This document shows positions 39,889 to 53,644 of a stretch of 64,000 nt of DNA, piece by piece. Location: the NCBI GenBank assembly GCA_029783825.1, contig JAREIK010002035.1, positions 1 through 64,000 of the forward strand. Direction: 5' to 3'. The position numbers and the translations under genes are program-made. The stretch comes from Sapria himalayana. Lineage: Eukaryota > Streptophyta > Magnoliopsida > Malpighiales > Rafflesiaceae. Every line of letters begins with the position of its first letter. Within the stretch, counting starts at the first letter, position 1. A model generated the notes under the pieces. It was not told where the DNA came from, made no database searches, and saw nothing but the letters and a program-made list of their open reading frames with translations.

Positions 39889-41242
39889 TAAATAGATAGA
39901 TAGACAGACAGACAGACATATAGATAGATAGATAGATAGATCGATAGAGATACAGATATATAGATAGATAGACAAAAAGAGAGACATATATATAGACAGA
40001 AAGATAGATAGATATAAATATAGATTGATTGATAGATGGATAGATAGATTAATAGATAGAAAGAGAGACAAATAGATAGAAAGATAGATAGACAGGTAGA
40101 TAGAGAGAAAGATAGACACATAGATAGATAGATAGATAGACAGGTAGACAGATAGATAAATAGATTGATAGATAGATAGATAGATAGTTAGTTAGATAGA
40201 TAGATAAATAGATATATAGACAGACTGATTGATTGATAGATTATCAAATTTATTGACATATTGATAGACAGATAGATGAATAGATATATTGATTGATTGA
40301 TTGAAGGATAATTAGATAGATAGATAGTTAGACTGAGAGATATATAGATAGAGAAATAGATAGATAGATAGATTGACAGATAGATATACAAATAGATAAA
40401 TAGATAGATAGACAAATAGATAGATAAATTGAATGAAAGAAAGAAGGATAGATAGATAGATAAATAGATAGAATGTTAGATAGATAGATAGATAGAAAAA
40501 TCTATAGATAAATAGATAGACACAATGATAGATAGATAGATAGATTAATAGATAGATATACTGATAGATAGATATATAGATAGACACAAAGATACATAGG
40601 AAAATATATAGACAGATAGATAGATAGACAGGTAGATAGTTAGTTAGTTAGATAGATAGATAGATAGACAAATAGATAGAGCGATAGATAGATATATATA
40701 CTAATAGATAGATAGATAGACAAATAGATAGATAGATAGACATATAATCTAACAGATAGATAGCTAGAAAGACATATACATAAATTGATGGATAGAAATG
40801 TATATATATATATATATATATATATTGAAAAATAGATAGATAGATAGATAGATAGACATATTGATAGACAAATAGGTATACAGATAAATAGATAGATAGA
40901 TCAGATATATAGATATTTAGATATATAAATTGATAGATAGATTGATAGACAAGTTGATAGATAGAGTAATAGTTAGATAGATAGATAGATTTATAGACAT
41001 ATAGATAGACAGATAGATAGACAAATATATAGACAAATAAATAGATAGATATATAAAAAGAAAGAATGACATATTGATAGACATATTGATAGACAGATAG
41101 ACAAACAAGATTGATTGATAGACAAATAGACATAGAAATAGATATATAGATAGATAGATAGTTTAACAGACAGATAAATATACAGATAGACAAACTAATA
41201 GATAGACAAATAGACATACAAATATAAAGATATATAGACATA
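39889..41242 (+). repeat. GATA-orientation array (1.35 kb) between elements C and D
   Basis: Imperfect GATA/GACA repeats on the + strand with an (AT)n run near 40800-40827. It begins directly after the right end of element C and fades at about 41240 into element D subterminal sequence (TAGCTAGGTAAATTTCC). The orientation is opposite to the array on the left side of element C. Long - strand frames are repeat artefacts. Confidence 0.95.
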
Positions 41243-41518
41243 ATAGCTAGGTAAATTTCCATAGCTATTATAAGAAATTCCTTCACTAAAATAGAATAGC
41301 GATGGATTTACTACGAAATTTATCCTAAGCTAAAGAACTTGTCACAAAATATTAACAAAAAAAAATTCCCTAACAAATTTTTGAATGACAGAAATTTTTT
41401 TACTAATTATATTTTTTCCCTTGCTAATTTTGATCATAATTAAGAGTGGTAATTAAATTTCATCTGAATATATACAGAAAATTTCTGAGCTAAATTAGCG
41501 ATGGAATAATCCCTAGCT

Positions 41519-42071
41519 TAGAGGTGTCAAATAGGGTGGGGCGGGCTGGGCCAGCCCAATTTTAGGCTACCCTACCGGGCTACCATGCCGGGTCAAGCCA
41601 CAGCACAGTACAGTAATTATGTCATGCCTGGCCTGGAATGGTATAGTGGAGGCAAGCCTCGCACGACCAACGGCCTGAAATCCTCTAGGTTCACTTCTAT
41701 TAGGATTGATTATGGATGGGCGGTAACCCTAATTTTTTAAAAAAATTAGGGTTTCCACGACATGCCACCACACCCCCTCACTGTTGTCACCCTTTAAGGG
41801 CACGGTGAGCATCAGCTATCGACGTTGGATCATCATTACCATGCTTAGTGCGTGGTCATGCATGCCGTGCCCATGTGCTAGGTATTCTTGCCATGCTTGG
41901 CAAGGAATGTGGGTCAAAATCCCTCAGCCTGGCAAGGCACGATCTGTGTCGAGGGCAGGCCCAACATTAGCATGGGCATGGGTCATTCTCGTGCCGTTCT
42001 GAGCCAAGCACATCCAAACTATGTAGTGCTTCATGCCGAGTTGAGCTCGCTCGGTCCATTTGACAACTCTA
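41519..42071. mobile_element. GC-rich hAT-like MITE nested in element D
   Basis: A 553-bp segment much richer in GC than anything near it, bounded by inverted repeats TAGAGGTGTCAAAT and its complement ATTTGACAACTCTA (13 of 14 matches). The interior has GGGCGGGCTGGGCCAGCCC-like and TGCCGTGCCCATG-like words, usual in a widespread plant non-autonomous hAT type. No transposase is present. A clear 8-bp target duplication was not found; flanks read CCCTAGCT and TCTACCTA. Open frames inside are not genes. Confidence 0.75.
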
Positions 42072-42240
42072 TCTACCTATTTTCATTCCAAAATTATTTT
42101 CACAATTTTTATTTTTTTACAAAAAATTTTAATTACTTTTATTAAAATTTATATATTAAAATTGAATAAAAAATATACTATAAACCATTTTTTTAATAAA
42201 AAAAAGTAAAAGAAGTTCAGAAATTATTATGATACAATAG

Positions 42241-44187
42241 TTACATAGTTAAAACAAAAAATATCATAGGTATATCATCATTTAAAACTAAATTATAATC
42301 CTCATCATTAGCTGGTGCATTTATGCTATCCTCTCCTATGTGGTTTCTCTACTAGAACTCGGTATGTTATCTCTCACGTCAAGCCCGCTAATTCTATCTC
42401 CATATAGGACATCTATTGTTGCATTGTATTCTTAATTTCTTTCATCTCATCATTCACTTCATTCATTTCCTAGATTTCTTCCTTCAAAAAAATAATCTAC
42501 TAATCCTTTTCTTTCATTTCTCTATATATAAATACAAAACATTCATTTGTTTCAATTACTTGCTTTATGACCGCCTCATCTACCACTATTGAGTTAGAGG
42601 AAATAGAAGCATGACTACTAGAACAAAAAGCCACACCCTTCGAGCTGATGTCGTACACTTGCTGATTCTTTTAACATTCTATGGTCTCCAAATAGATAGG
42701 ATCATAGTCAATTGGTTGAATATCCATTAAATTCTCAACTGGCTAAGAATCAGCTATCAAACATTCCTCCACAAAGTTTTATGATAAAATAGAATAAAAT
42801 ATTGTGCTAGATATAAATAAAATAAATCAAATAATTTTTATTCCACACAACTTTCAATATTTACTGTAGTATTTTAAAAGTTTATTAATGTAATAGATTC
42901 TTATAGAAATCATCTGAGATTTGTTGTCAACAAACTACCCATCCATTTTCTTCACATGCATCTTTCTAAAAATCTCATAAAATTGGGATTTTGACCCAAT
43001 TCTCAAGCCTGAAGTATGTTTTTATTAAGTCAAAAAATAATATATGTTAAAAAATTTTAGCTAAAATTGAAAAAACGTGCAAAGATTTGAATAATTTGGA
43101 CTATTAGGCCAACTGTTAAATATAAAAATGTTTAAAACTTATAAATTGTACCAAATCTCAAGCATGCTCAATGCTCGCTTTGAATCTCCTGTGTGGTGAG
43201 ACATTCTTGTACCAAGTCTTGCTACCTCAGTCCTTCAGTTTTTGATGGATATCTCTGATTTTTTCTTTACTTCTGGCTCATTCCAATACTTAAGCTACTT
43301 GGGTCACTCAATCTTAGATATAAAATCAGGCCTATCTTTTAGAATCTTCAATTTATGGACAAAATTTGAGTATCATTTGGTAACTATTCTCTCCCACAAT
43401 AACTTTATTCATCCATCAAATTTGGCTCCCCATGTACACTAATTCTATATATAAAAAATTAACAAAAAAAACTATTTTAATAACAAGAACATAATTCTTT
43501 TTTACTTGAATAATAACCAACATAATAGTTAAGTAATTAGATACTTAATTTTCAATGCTTTTGTAATCTTTGTTTTTACCTAAAAGTCATAAAAGTTCGT
43601 CTATTTTGTCGATTCAGAAACTTTCTTCCATGAGAATGCTTTAGAATCAACTATTTTTTTGAATGACTTTGTAATTATAGCCGAACACTTGTAAATGGAA
43701 TTAAACTGTAAAAATAAACAATTAACATTGAAAACAAGATTCCATAACTATATATAAAAAACAAAACTACTAACAGGGACATCATAATTTTTTATTAAAG
43801 TAATATTTACATATTTCTATTGCCTCTCACCCAAAATCTTTATAACTAACCTAGCACTGCCTTTAGAGGAAGTCATAACATTTGATGATGTCGATGGTGT
43901 GTAAATGAGGGAACAACTGATGGTGTAAAATGTGGTGTAGATGATGGTGATGGATCAAAAGTGTGTGTAGGAGAGTCAATGGATGGTGGCCTTATATCTG
44001 ATAAAGGTGATTTTAAAGGTGTCAATGATGGTGATGGTGACGGTGAAGGTGATAATGATGTTAAAGTCTAGATAGGGTGGGTATGAGATGGTACTGACTG
44101 CACAATATGACATAAAATACTAGATGAATCTTGTCCATGTTTGTGTCCACATACACCTGCACCACACCTATGTCCTTTATGCACCAT
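42241..44187 (-). pseudogene. Element D second protein (Transposase_24-like)
   Basis: Likely start is ATG 44185-44187 (MVHKGHRCGAGVCGHKHGQD). A low-complexity linker follows, LTSLSPSPSPSPSLTPLKSP then a Pro/Ser stretch to about 43890. After introns come a block near 43390-43260 with WNEPEVKKKSEISIKN, then TEVARLGTRMSHHTGDSKRA (about 43190), the HTGGS signature of the family. The C-terminal part (42300-42560) is a Glu/Met-rich coiled coil with EMNEVNDEMKEIKNTMQQ. It ends DDIPMIFFVLTM-stop at 42241. Stops and frame changes show decay. Element E keeps a homologous C-terminus at 63304-63520. Confidence 0.72.
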
Positions 44188-44382
44188 CTACTTTACAAAA
44201 GTAAAAACAAAGTACAAATAATAGAGATATAATGAATACACAAATTGATATTGTATGATGAATAACTATGCATTTTAGAATAACACACACCAATGAATTA
44301 CAACGAAATATAGAAAGTCTTTGAAACTATAATATTCTAATACAACTATAAAAGTTTAATTATTGGTATCACTATCATCTTT

Positions 44383-47300
44383 TTATGGATCTTCTGACAT
44401 TTTATGTGATTTTGATGGAAGTTCCAACTCATCTTCAGATAAAAAATGATCATCTTCAATTTTTATTAGGCCACCATTTGAGTTACATAAGTTTTCTGGA
44501 TCTTCATCTACATGCACATGCTCGATATTATATATGCTGGTGCAATAGCTATGTTTGCACTTCATTTTTAAGATGTTGGTTCTTTAAAATTTGATTGATT
44601 TTTGATTTTGCAAATCGCCCACCAGTCACTCTTATCACAAGATAAACTTAGATATGTACAATAATATACTTGAGTGGCTTGAACTACCATAATAAATGGC
44701 TCATATCGATTAAATCTATGTTTATGATTAACATCCACTAGCTTATAATCCAAATGAATTTTTGTACCCACATTTCATGTAGGATCAAACCACTCATATT
44801 TTATAATACAATCCTATTATTTTCGTGTCCAAGATACTCCAACTCAATAACTTCTGCTATTTGACTATAATAATCAATCTCATCTATACTATAACTTGAG
44901 CCTTTAATGTATACACAACTGTTCATAGTTTCTTTAGAAGAATCGTGCCCTTTTGTGTGAAATTTATAGCCATTTAAAAAATACCCAGGATAGGTTGTCA
45001 CATATCTAAATGTGCATTTACTTAGATTCTATATGAATATGTTGGTATCTCCATTTGAAAGATCATTTGTAAGTTTCATTAAATCAACAAATGATGTTAA
45101 AAAATATAAGATACTAATAAATCAAAATATTCAAAAATTAAGGCTTAATAATTCTTACATAGTTCTTGAACCAATTTGCAAATTCTATTTCTAACAAAGA
45201 ATCGACCTCATGTCTCGGAATGGTTGGTTGTCTATGTTTTAACTGCTTAACATAAACACTGCACAAATACAAATAGAGAGAAAATAATGGATATCAATTT
45301 TAAATTATTTATATTCAGGACAAAATTATCCTATGATTAAACCTGCAACCATTTTAGGTATGCATATTCAATATATGGTGCCACTTTCTCACAATTAAGC
45401 AAAACATAGCTTTGGGTTGCTTTGTACTCTTCATCTGCCATATATCTTTTCTTTACACTTACAATTGCTCTTCAAAGGTGCTTGAAGATAGATAGTTTGT
45501 CCTTAGATTTATCTTCCACCAGCACATCACCTTCATCATCCCAAAAGTCATTTATATTCTTTGTATTGACATGATCCTCAAAATAATAAGAGCAAATTGA
45601 TGATGCTTCTTCTACTACATATGTATTGCAAATTGAACCTTCAACTTTTGCATTGTTTCTAACATTCAATTTCAACTTACGAAGATACCTACAACCATTA
45701 TGTTAGGTTTCATTTAAATCAAATTACAATATTAATTTATGCTTAAAATAATAAAACATAGCCACTTAAATTTATTTACCTCTCAAAAGGATACATCCAT
45801 CTATATTGCATTGGTCTGGCTATCTTTGCTTCATAAGCCAAATGGACCGGTAAATGCTACATTGAGTGAAAAAAACATGGTAGGAATATCCATTCAAGGT
45901 TACAAAGAATGAGAGGTATGTCATTCTCTAGTTTCAACATGTCATCTATTTTGGTCGTGGTTGTGATTAGTTATTTGAAGAATAAATTAAGTTCTGTAAG
46001 AACCTTCCAAATACTTAGGAAAAGTATTTCACGGAAAGAAATTGGTATTAATTTCTACATAAATACATGATAGTCATGACTTTTTATTCCAATAACTTAG
46101 GCTTCTTCATATACATACATCTGCCAAAATTTGACACATACCCTTCTGAAAATTTCAAATATTTAACCCATTCACACTAAGACTATCTTGGCTTTTTATC
46201 AAGTGTGTAATAAGCTTTAGGGTATTTTTTGTAGCCTCATACTGTTTCAATTCAGGACACCGATAGTAATCATTCAACTCTTGTCTTAATTTTAAAGTGT
46301 CTTTTTTTTTCGTCTACATTCAGGATAATATTGAAAATATTATCAAACACATTTTTTTCAATATTCATTACATCCAAGTTAAGACAAATTAAATTGGACC
46401 TCCAATAGGGCAAGTCCCAAAAAATACTACTTTTTCTCTAGCCAAATATTTTGCATATTGGTCCATTAGTTCTAGTAGCATCCATTTCAGTTACCTTCTT
46501 CAGATCTAAACTCTAAATCTCTATCAAGATATCATCTCCTAAACGTATAGCTGGTAGAATTATGCAGTAAAATCACTAACCATGATTTATTTTTTTGAAA
46601 TGTAATTCTATTTCTATGGACTGGATGATTTGTAGGTAGAAACTTATAATGGTTATCAAACCATGATTGTTTACCACCGAATTTAAGAATAAAAGCATCA
46701 TACTTGTCCATGAATAATGGGCATACTAACCATCCTACTGTACTCCAACCAGATAATATTGAATATGCAGTAAAATCACTTACCATCCACATCGCCAGCA
46801 TAATGAAATTTTGCTTCTTTGAGATGTCATATATATTTATTCCAACATCTCATAAATGATTCAACTCTACTTTAAGAGGCTGTGAGAAAACATCCAACAT
46901 GTGTTTCAGATTTTTTAGCCATGTAACCAATATTGATAGAAACATATATTACTTCTTGATACAAAACCATGAAGGCAAATTGTAAGGTGTCACTATCACT
47001 GACCATGTAGGATACTATTGTCCAAATTGGCCAAATGGCTAAAAACAATCAATGTAGAGGCCCAATCTCACATTTCAACTTTTAGTAGTAAAATCTTGAT
47101 GTATATGATTAAAATACTTCTAAGCAAGTGAATTTAATAGATGATGCATCCCCCTTGTTTAACCTCATGCTCAAGATGCCACCTAATATCATGTGCTATA
47201 ATATTTGATGCTTATTGTCACTGTAATCGAGGAATTAAAGGAAAGTAATAAATTATTTTAATTGCAACTTTCATCTTCTGTCGCATTTCTACAACATGAG

Positions 47301-48045
47301 GTGCCTTCTGAAACTGAGGATGATCACAAAACATATAGCTAATTAAATCACTATCACCACCCCAATATAACATACATCCATTGAAATAACAATCAATTTT
47401 TTCTAACTGGTAGACCCATGTCTCATAGTAACTTCTTAATGGTATAAAAGTTGTTAGTGACCAAATTAGTATCCGGAATAATCTCATTAATCAGTTCTGT
47501 CATCTAATCAAATAATTTCATAGACATATGATTTTTTAACTTCATGCTCATAAGGCAAGCCTCAAGTGATAATTGTGAATGTGTTTTACAACTAGGCCAC
47601 AACAAATTTTCTACAGCAAGCATATCATAAAATTTCTAAGCTTCAAGATTAGGTGGTTCATCCATGTAATCCACATTAAAGTCAGCACCAGTAGCTTCCA
47701 TGATCATTTTATGATATGTGTTTGATGTTTCTTCACTACAAACATATGATTTAGTACCCTCATTTTGGTCAATGTTCACATTCATTGTTCTTTCCCCTTG
47801 ATAAATCAAAACAACATAATTTGGTACAAAGCCATATTTAGCCACATGGTATCTAATAATCTTTACATCATGAAAAGGCATATTCTAACACTTGTAGTTA
47901 TTACATGGACACTTAATTTTATTCCCGTCCATCCATATCAATTGACTATAAGCAAGTTAATGAAAGTTTCTAGCCCACTCAAAAAATATTTATTCAAAAT
48001 TCCATTTATAAACCTTTTATATATCCACCGATGATCTGAACTCAT
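44383..48045 (-). pseudogene. Element D TNP2 transposase (degenerate, all domains present)
   Basis: Starts at ATG 48043-48045 (MSSDHRWIYKRFINGILN). The transposase-associated domain has a premature TAG where element E keeps CAG in the KCQN motif, then PFHDVKIIRYHVAKYGFVPN and VLIYQGERT. The TNP2 region includes CMLYWGGDSDLISYMFCDHP (47350) and the well-kept core DFTAYSILSGWSTVG, FGGKQSWFDNHYKFLP and NHPVHRNR (46530-46800). DUF4218 follows (about 46100-45450: LNVRNNAKVEGSICNTYVVE after an intron at 45693-45781), then DUF4216 (about 45000-44590: NGYKFHTKGHDSSKETMNS, later RFNRYEPFIMVVQATQVYY). The acidic tail ends HKMSEDP-stop, 44383. Several frameshifts prevent function. Family role: DDE-type transposase cutting and joining element ends. 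Confidence 0.87.
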
Positions 48046-51000
48046 TTTTTGAAGAAGATATTATATAGATTTTTTTATTTGAACAAATTATACTATTGAA
48101 TGAAAATGTAACACCATGGTATTTAGTTTTGAATAAAAATTTATCATTGTAAGTAATACTCTGATCAAAATTTGAGGCAAAGTGTTATAGATGGGAGAAT
48201 TGTTGTATCTTGCAATAATGTCACTTTTTGTTCTTGCTCTCACAAATCTGTGGAACATGTTAATATTTATGTGCTCAAGTATTTTTATTCTCAAAATTAA
48301 TGTTGATATTTACATATATATGCATAAATATATAAGTGCATATACACTACCCTACACACATACACATTTATATATTAATATACATTAATATACATTATAT
48401 ATCAGCATACACATTTTTGTACTTTTGTATATATTCACATATGTATCTACATTTTCAAAGTTGTGTGTATATACTTATATGCATGCATATATTACTGTAC
48501 ACCCACACAAACACACACATATACCTATATACATAATGTATTTTTAATGTTACACATGAAACTATTATATATATGTGTGTGTGGCTGTATGTCTGTGTAT
48601 GTGTGAATGTATTTAAAATTTTTTGATTTTGTAAATTTAATATAAATAAAATATTAAATAATGTACATAATTTATAAATGTTTTTTTAATGCGTATTAAT
48701 GTCTATAACTATTATATATATACACAATTTTGTGTCTAAATGTTTTAAATAATGTATTTAAAACAAATATTTGTGTGTGTGTTTATGTGTATGTGTGTGT
48801 GTGTGTGTGAAGCATATTAATGCATAAAATGAAATTATGAATTAAATATATGAGCTTTTATTGTATTTAAATAGTTGTTTTTTAAATATATATATTAAAA
48901 TAACTATCATTATACTTTATAAATAAATGAAATTGACATATCCGTAAATTATTTTGGTTTTACAATTATGTTAAAAATGAAAATATAATTCATAAATAGA
49001 TAATATTGTTTTTGTTTGTCTATATACTTTTTTTATTAAAATATTAATGTCTATAATAAATTTATACCTATTATTTATTGTTATTAATAAATTTTTAGAA
49101 ACTTCAAAATTCAAACAAATATAATGTAGTGCATATAATTACATGCTTTTAATGTTTCATAAAAAATCAATTATTTATTTAATTATGTTCAATCAAAATA
49201 TATTACCATATAAATGCAAGAGTACATTTTTCTACAAGTAATTATTATTTTATTTTATTCAAAAAATGTAAATGACCATAATAATATATGAATTTATTTT
49301 TTAATATAATTTTTTTACTTTTTTTTAATTTAATACATTAGATTTTTTTTCTGTAATTAATAGATACATTTCAAATATTATTTATTTATAATAAATATAT
49401 CATATTGAATATTATGAGGTATAAATTTTATTTTGTAAATAAATTTTATTTTTAAAGTTTTTCTTTGTAAATTGAAACTACATCGCACATATATTTTAGG
49501 AATTTTTTATAATATTTATTACACGAACATATTGTGATTTGTTTTGAAAATTACAAAATAAATTTTAACAAATTAACATTTTATTAGAAATCAATTTTAG
49601 TTAAACGATATTAAGTGAAGCAAAAATAAAAACCCTAAACATATTAAATCATAATGATTTATACAAACATATAAAAATATATTAAAAAATATTTAAGATT
49701 GAAAGAATTAAATTCAAGTTCCTAAAATATATGAGAAAATGATAAAGATTTATACAATATCCAAAAAAACATGTATGAATGAGATGAATGATATGAATGG
49801 ATATTATGTTTCTGAAGCATATAGTTATACATGTTGTTGATGTAGTTATATATATTTTTTCATGTAATTATATATATTTGGACATATGACTATATATAGG
49901 TAATGATGTAGATAAATACATTTATATATAGTAATATGTTGATATACATATTGTTAAATACATTTATATATAGTTATATAACTATTTATATATATGTATA
50001 TTAAATATACATCATTCTATTTATATATAGTTATGTTTATGTATATTGTTTTTGTATATTGTTTATATATAGTTATGTATATTGATGTAGATATCAAGCC
50101 GGCATACGTTATACTATTTATGAATACTATTTTTATATAGTTATGTATATTAATGTAGATAAATACATTTATATATAGTAATATGTTTATATACATATTG
50201 TTTAATAGATTTATATATAGTTATATATAAATGTGTATATATATGTATATTAAATATATGTTGTTAAATTTATATAATAATGTTAATGTATACTTTTTTT
50301 AGTTATATATATATAGTAAAATACACTTATATAAGAAATTCAAATTATATCACACATGCATATTGATGTATAGTTATGTTTAAATACACTTATTTAAAAT
50401 ACACACATGTTTATGTATACTATTTTTGTATACTATTTATATATAGTTATGTTGGCATACCAAAGTATGTATACTGTTTATATTGATATATAAATGTATA
50501 CTAGTTATGTAGATATCAAGTCGGCATGCCTAAGTATGTATACTAGTTAAGTATAAAATACACATGCATATTCATGTATACAATTTTTGTTGATATCATG
50601 TCGGCATACCTAAGTATGTATACTATTTATATTGATGTATAAATGTATACTAGTTATGTAGATATCAAGTCGGCATACCAAAGTATGTATACTAGTTATG
50701 TAGATATCAAGTCAGCATAACTAAGTATGTATACTAGTTATGTATAAAATACACATGCATATTGATGTATACTATTTTTGTAGATATCAAGGCGGCATAC
50801 CTAAGTATATATTCTATTTATATATTGTTTTTGCATACTGTCACCATCAAAATCAACACAATGGCAATGTATTACATCACAAATATATGAAGTATTTATA
50901 TGAATAAGTTTATATAGGCAATCCAAGCATACCATGGTGATTAAAAAAAATTTTCGGAAAAAAAAAAGCAGAATCAAAATGCTTAATCTTTGAAAGCAAT

Positions 51001-51450
51001 CCAATATAATCGATGAAGAATAAATATATAAAATGTACCTCAAATCAATAACAATTTAAAACTTAAACCTCGATTAAATTTTGTTGCGTCGGCATCGAGA
51101 AATAGATGGTGGAATGTGGAGGAATTCTATTCAAGTGTTAGGGATGCTTTGGCATCGAGAGACAGAATGTATATTTAGGAAAATATTTATATTTTTAATT
51201 ATTAAAACATTAAATAAACAATATATATATAATACAAAAATACGCATTAATTTTATTTGCTATCAAATTTTTTTCAACAAAATTAATGTGCGTGTAGCAA
51301 GGTACAAATGAATAACAAATACTTACGATTTTTTATTATAATATTAATTAAACAATAAATATATAAACAATAAAAAAATGTTTAGCCTTATAAAAAAATA
51401 TCAATAGTTCAAAATTAACAAACTTCAAATAAGAAGACATAAATGAAAAG
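48046..51450 (-). other. Element D 5' non-coding region (probable first intron and leader)
   Basis: AT-rich DNA upstream of the TNP2 ATG with no coding signal. It holds CA/GT-rich patches (48345-48610, 48770-48810), TATATAGTTATA-type runs, and a minisatellite at 50085-50810. On the - strand a GTAAGT donor-like site lies at 51321-51326. By analogy with element A this would be a 5' leader exon and a long first intron, but no convincing acceptor was found close to the ATG. Confidence 0.5.
50085..50810. repeat. Minisatellite with GATATCAAGTCGGCATACC units in element D
   Basis: The phrase GATATCAAGTCGGCATACC (variants AAGCC, AAGGC, CAGC) recurs near 50090, 50510, 50590, 50660, 50703 and 50781. 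It is usually followed by AAGTATGTATACTA and a TATTGATGTATA phrase. Spacing of 40-120 bases indicates variable-length units. No function is evident. Confidence 0.75.
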
Positions 51451-52385
51451 ATGATTTGTCTTCTAGCCACTCGCCTAAGAGTTATAAAATACTCTTAATG
51501 TTAAAAAATATATAAAAATTTATATTTTATGGTTATACATTTTTAAGAATTCATATTAATTTTTACAAAGATAATATGAAATAATTTAAAGGCATAAAAT
51601 TTCATATTATTTGATATCATTAATATTTTTTAATTTTCAATAAATTACATAAAGTGAGAAGATAATTAAAAAAAGGTATGTTAATTATTTTAATAAAAAT
51701 AATAAATGTTAAAAGCTAATTGTAAAATATTACTCAATTATTTAATTTTTATAAATTTTAGTAGGAGCAAGCATCTATGTATTTATTTATAAAATATTAA
51801 TTTATTTTTTTAAGTTTATTGAAAATTTTATATTTTTATTATATTTCTAGATTTTCAAAATTTTTATTATTCATTTTTTTAAAAGTTTCATATAATCATA
51901 AAATTTTTTTTGTACTTATAATAATATTAATATATACAAGTTTATTTGTCAATTCTAATATTTTTGAAAATATTTTATATTTTATCATACAATAAATTAA
52001 TTTACATTTATATTAGTAGAAATTTTAATGGTAATTTAATTTTTAAAATATCGAAAAAAATTATTATACTTATTGAATTTATTATTTAATGTTACTTTAA
52101 TACAAATTATTTAGTTTCTTAATTAAAAATTTTAGAAAATTTTTTTGAATAATTATTTAAAAAATTAATACATAATAACAATAGTTATTTTAGCCCTTAT
52201 TAATATAATTTTTTTATATTTTTATATTTGTAAATTATTTATTTATAATATTATTTTTTTATGATTTTACGAGGAGAATGTATCCCTCAAGGATTGCTCA
52301 TCTATAGACCATTAACATATATTTAATAAACAAAATTAAATAAAATATTAAAACTAATAAAAAATTTAAAAAAATTAAAAAATTA
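51451..52385. other. Very AT-rich non-coding segment of element D
   Basis: About 0.9 kb of A/T-dominated sequence with long T and A runs and no reading frame or repeat structure beyond base composition. It lies between the leader region and the subterminal repeats. Confidence 0.6.
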
Positions 52386-52389
52386 AATA

Positions 52390-53630
52390 TTTGCTAAAGA
52401 AATTCTACCACTATGTTTAGGATTTAATTAGCTAGCAAAGTTGAGTCACTAAATCTTTCACTATATTTCGGATTTAATTAACTAGGGAAGTTCTGTTGCT
52501 AAATCTGTCGATATATTCCGGATTTAATTAGCTAGGGAAGATCCATCATAAAAATCCGTCATTATATTTAGGAAGTATTGGCTAAAGAAGTTATGTCACT
52601 ATAATCAGTCATTATTTTCAATATGTAATTAGTTAGGGAAATTTCGTCGCTAAATCTCTCATAATATTTCGGGGTATAATTAGATTGGGAAATTCTATTG
52701 CTAAAATCCGTCGTTATGTTCTGGATGTAATTAGCTAGGAAATTCCATCGCTGAAATATGTCGCTATGTTTTGGATGTAAATAACTAGAGAAATTCCGTC
52801 GCTAAATCTGTCACTATGTCCAGATTTTATTAGCTAGGTAAATTATGTTTCAAAATCTATAGCTATATTCATGATTTTATTAGCTGGGAAAAATCCATCG
52901 TTAAATCTGACGCTAAATTACTGATCTCAATAGCTAGAGATATTCTGTTGCTAAATTTGTCGCTTTATTCTGGATTATATTAGCTAGAGAAAATCCGTCA
53001 ATTAATCCGTCGCATTATTACGAATTTTATTAGCTAGAGAAAATCCGTAGCTAAATCCGTCACTAAATTATGAATTTTATTAGCTAGGAAAATCCCTCAC
53101 TAAATCTGTCACTAAATTTATGGATTTTATTAACTAGGAAAAATCATTCGCTAAATCTGTTGCTAAATTTGGATTTTATTAACTAGGGAAAATCCATCAC
53201 AAATTCCATCACTAAATTCTAGATTTTATTAGCTAGAAAAATTATGTCGTTAAATCCGTAGCTAAATTCCACGCTTTTCTTGAGTGGAATTTACGAAAAT
53301 TTTCCATTGCTAATCCGTTGCTAAATTCGTCTCTAAATTCCCCGCTTTTCTTGAGCGGAATTTACGAAAATTTTCCATCGCTGATCTGCTGCTAAATTCC
53401 TCACTTTTCTTGAGTGGAATTCACGATAATTTGATGTCGCTAATCCTTTGCAAAATTCATCGCTAAATTCCCTGCTTTTCATGAGCGGAATTGACAAAAA
53501 ATATTTCATCACTAATCCATTGCAAATTTTTATTTCAAAGAAAAATCATTAATCTCTTACTATTCCCTAGCTGATTTCTCGCAATTTAGCTATGAATTGA
53601 TCCCTAGCTAAAATTCCCTACCAAATAAAC
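52390..53630. repeat. Element D 5' subterminal repeats
   Basis: Roughly 18-20 degenerate copies of a 55-75 base unit: TTAGCTAGGGAAATTCCGTC then GCTAAATCTGTCGCTATATTC and a GGATTTTA phrase. The last four units, closest to the terminus, differ, with TTTTCTTGAGCGGAATT and ACGAAAATTTTCC blocks. They are candidate binding sites for the element's second protein, inferred from family. Confidence 0.9.
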
Positions 53631-53631
53631 A

Positions 53632-53644
53632 TTTTCTTGTAATG
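53632..53644 (-). repeat. Element D right terminus
   Basis: TTTTCTTGTAATG, complement CATTACAAGAAAA. The next base begins AT-rich sequence belonging to element B, so the boundary is sharp. Confidence 0.75.

Larger units (their letters stand above)
41243..53644 (-). mobile_element. CACTA element D (left end eroded)
   Basis: About 12.4 kb with genes on the - strand. The right terminus ends TTTTCTTGTAATG at 53644, complement CATTACAAGAAAA, one base from CACTACAAGAAAA. The order inward from it is GCTAGGGAAATTC subterminal repeats, AT-rich DNA, minisatellite, TNP2 gene, Transposase_24 gene, and a shorter subterminal block. The left subterminal block contains TAGCTAGGTAAATTTCC and GCGATGGATTTACTACG but merges into GATA repeats without a clear terminus. 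No target duplication can be paired. A hAT-like MITE sits inside at 41519-42071. Confidence 0.82.

Noticed and set aside
41264..41280. TATTATAAGAAATTC taken as the left terminus of element D
   Set aside because: Similar to the right end, but D-type subterminal sequence (TAGCTAGGTAAATTTCC) continues to its left, and the flanks AGC and TTT do not form a target duplication.
41784..42145. Two overlapping + strand open frames in the GC-rich segment
   Set aside because: They lie within the hAT-like MITE, which is non-coding, and the codons reflect its repetitive GC-rich words.
48191..48536. Overlapping + strand frames near the CA-rich patch
   Set aside because: No domain, opposite strand to element D genes, and composition explained by CA/TA-rich simple sequence.
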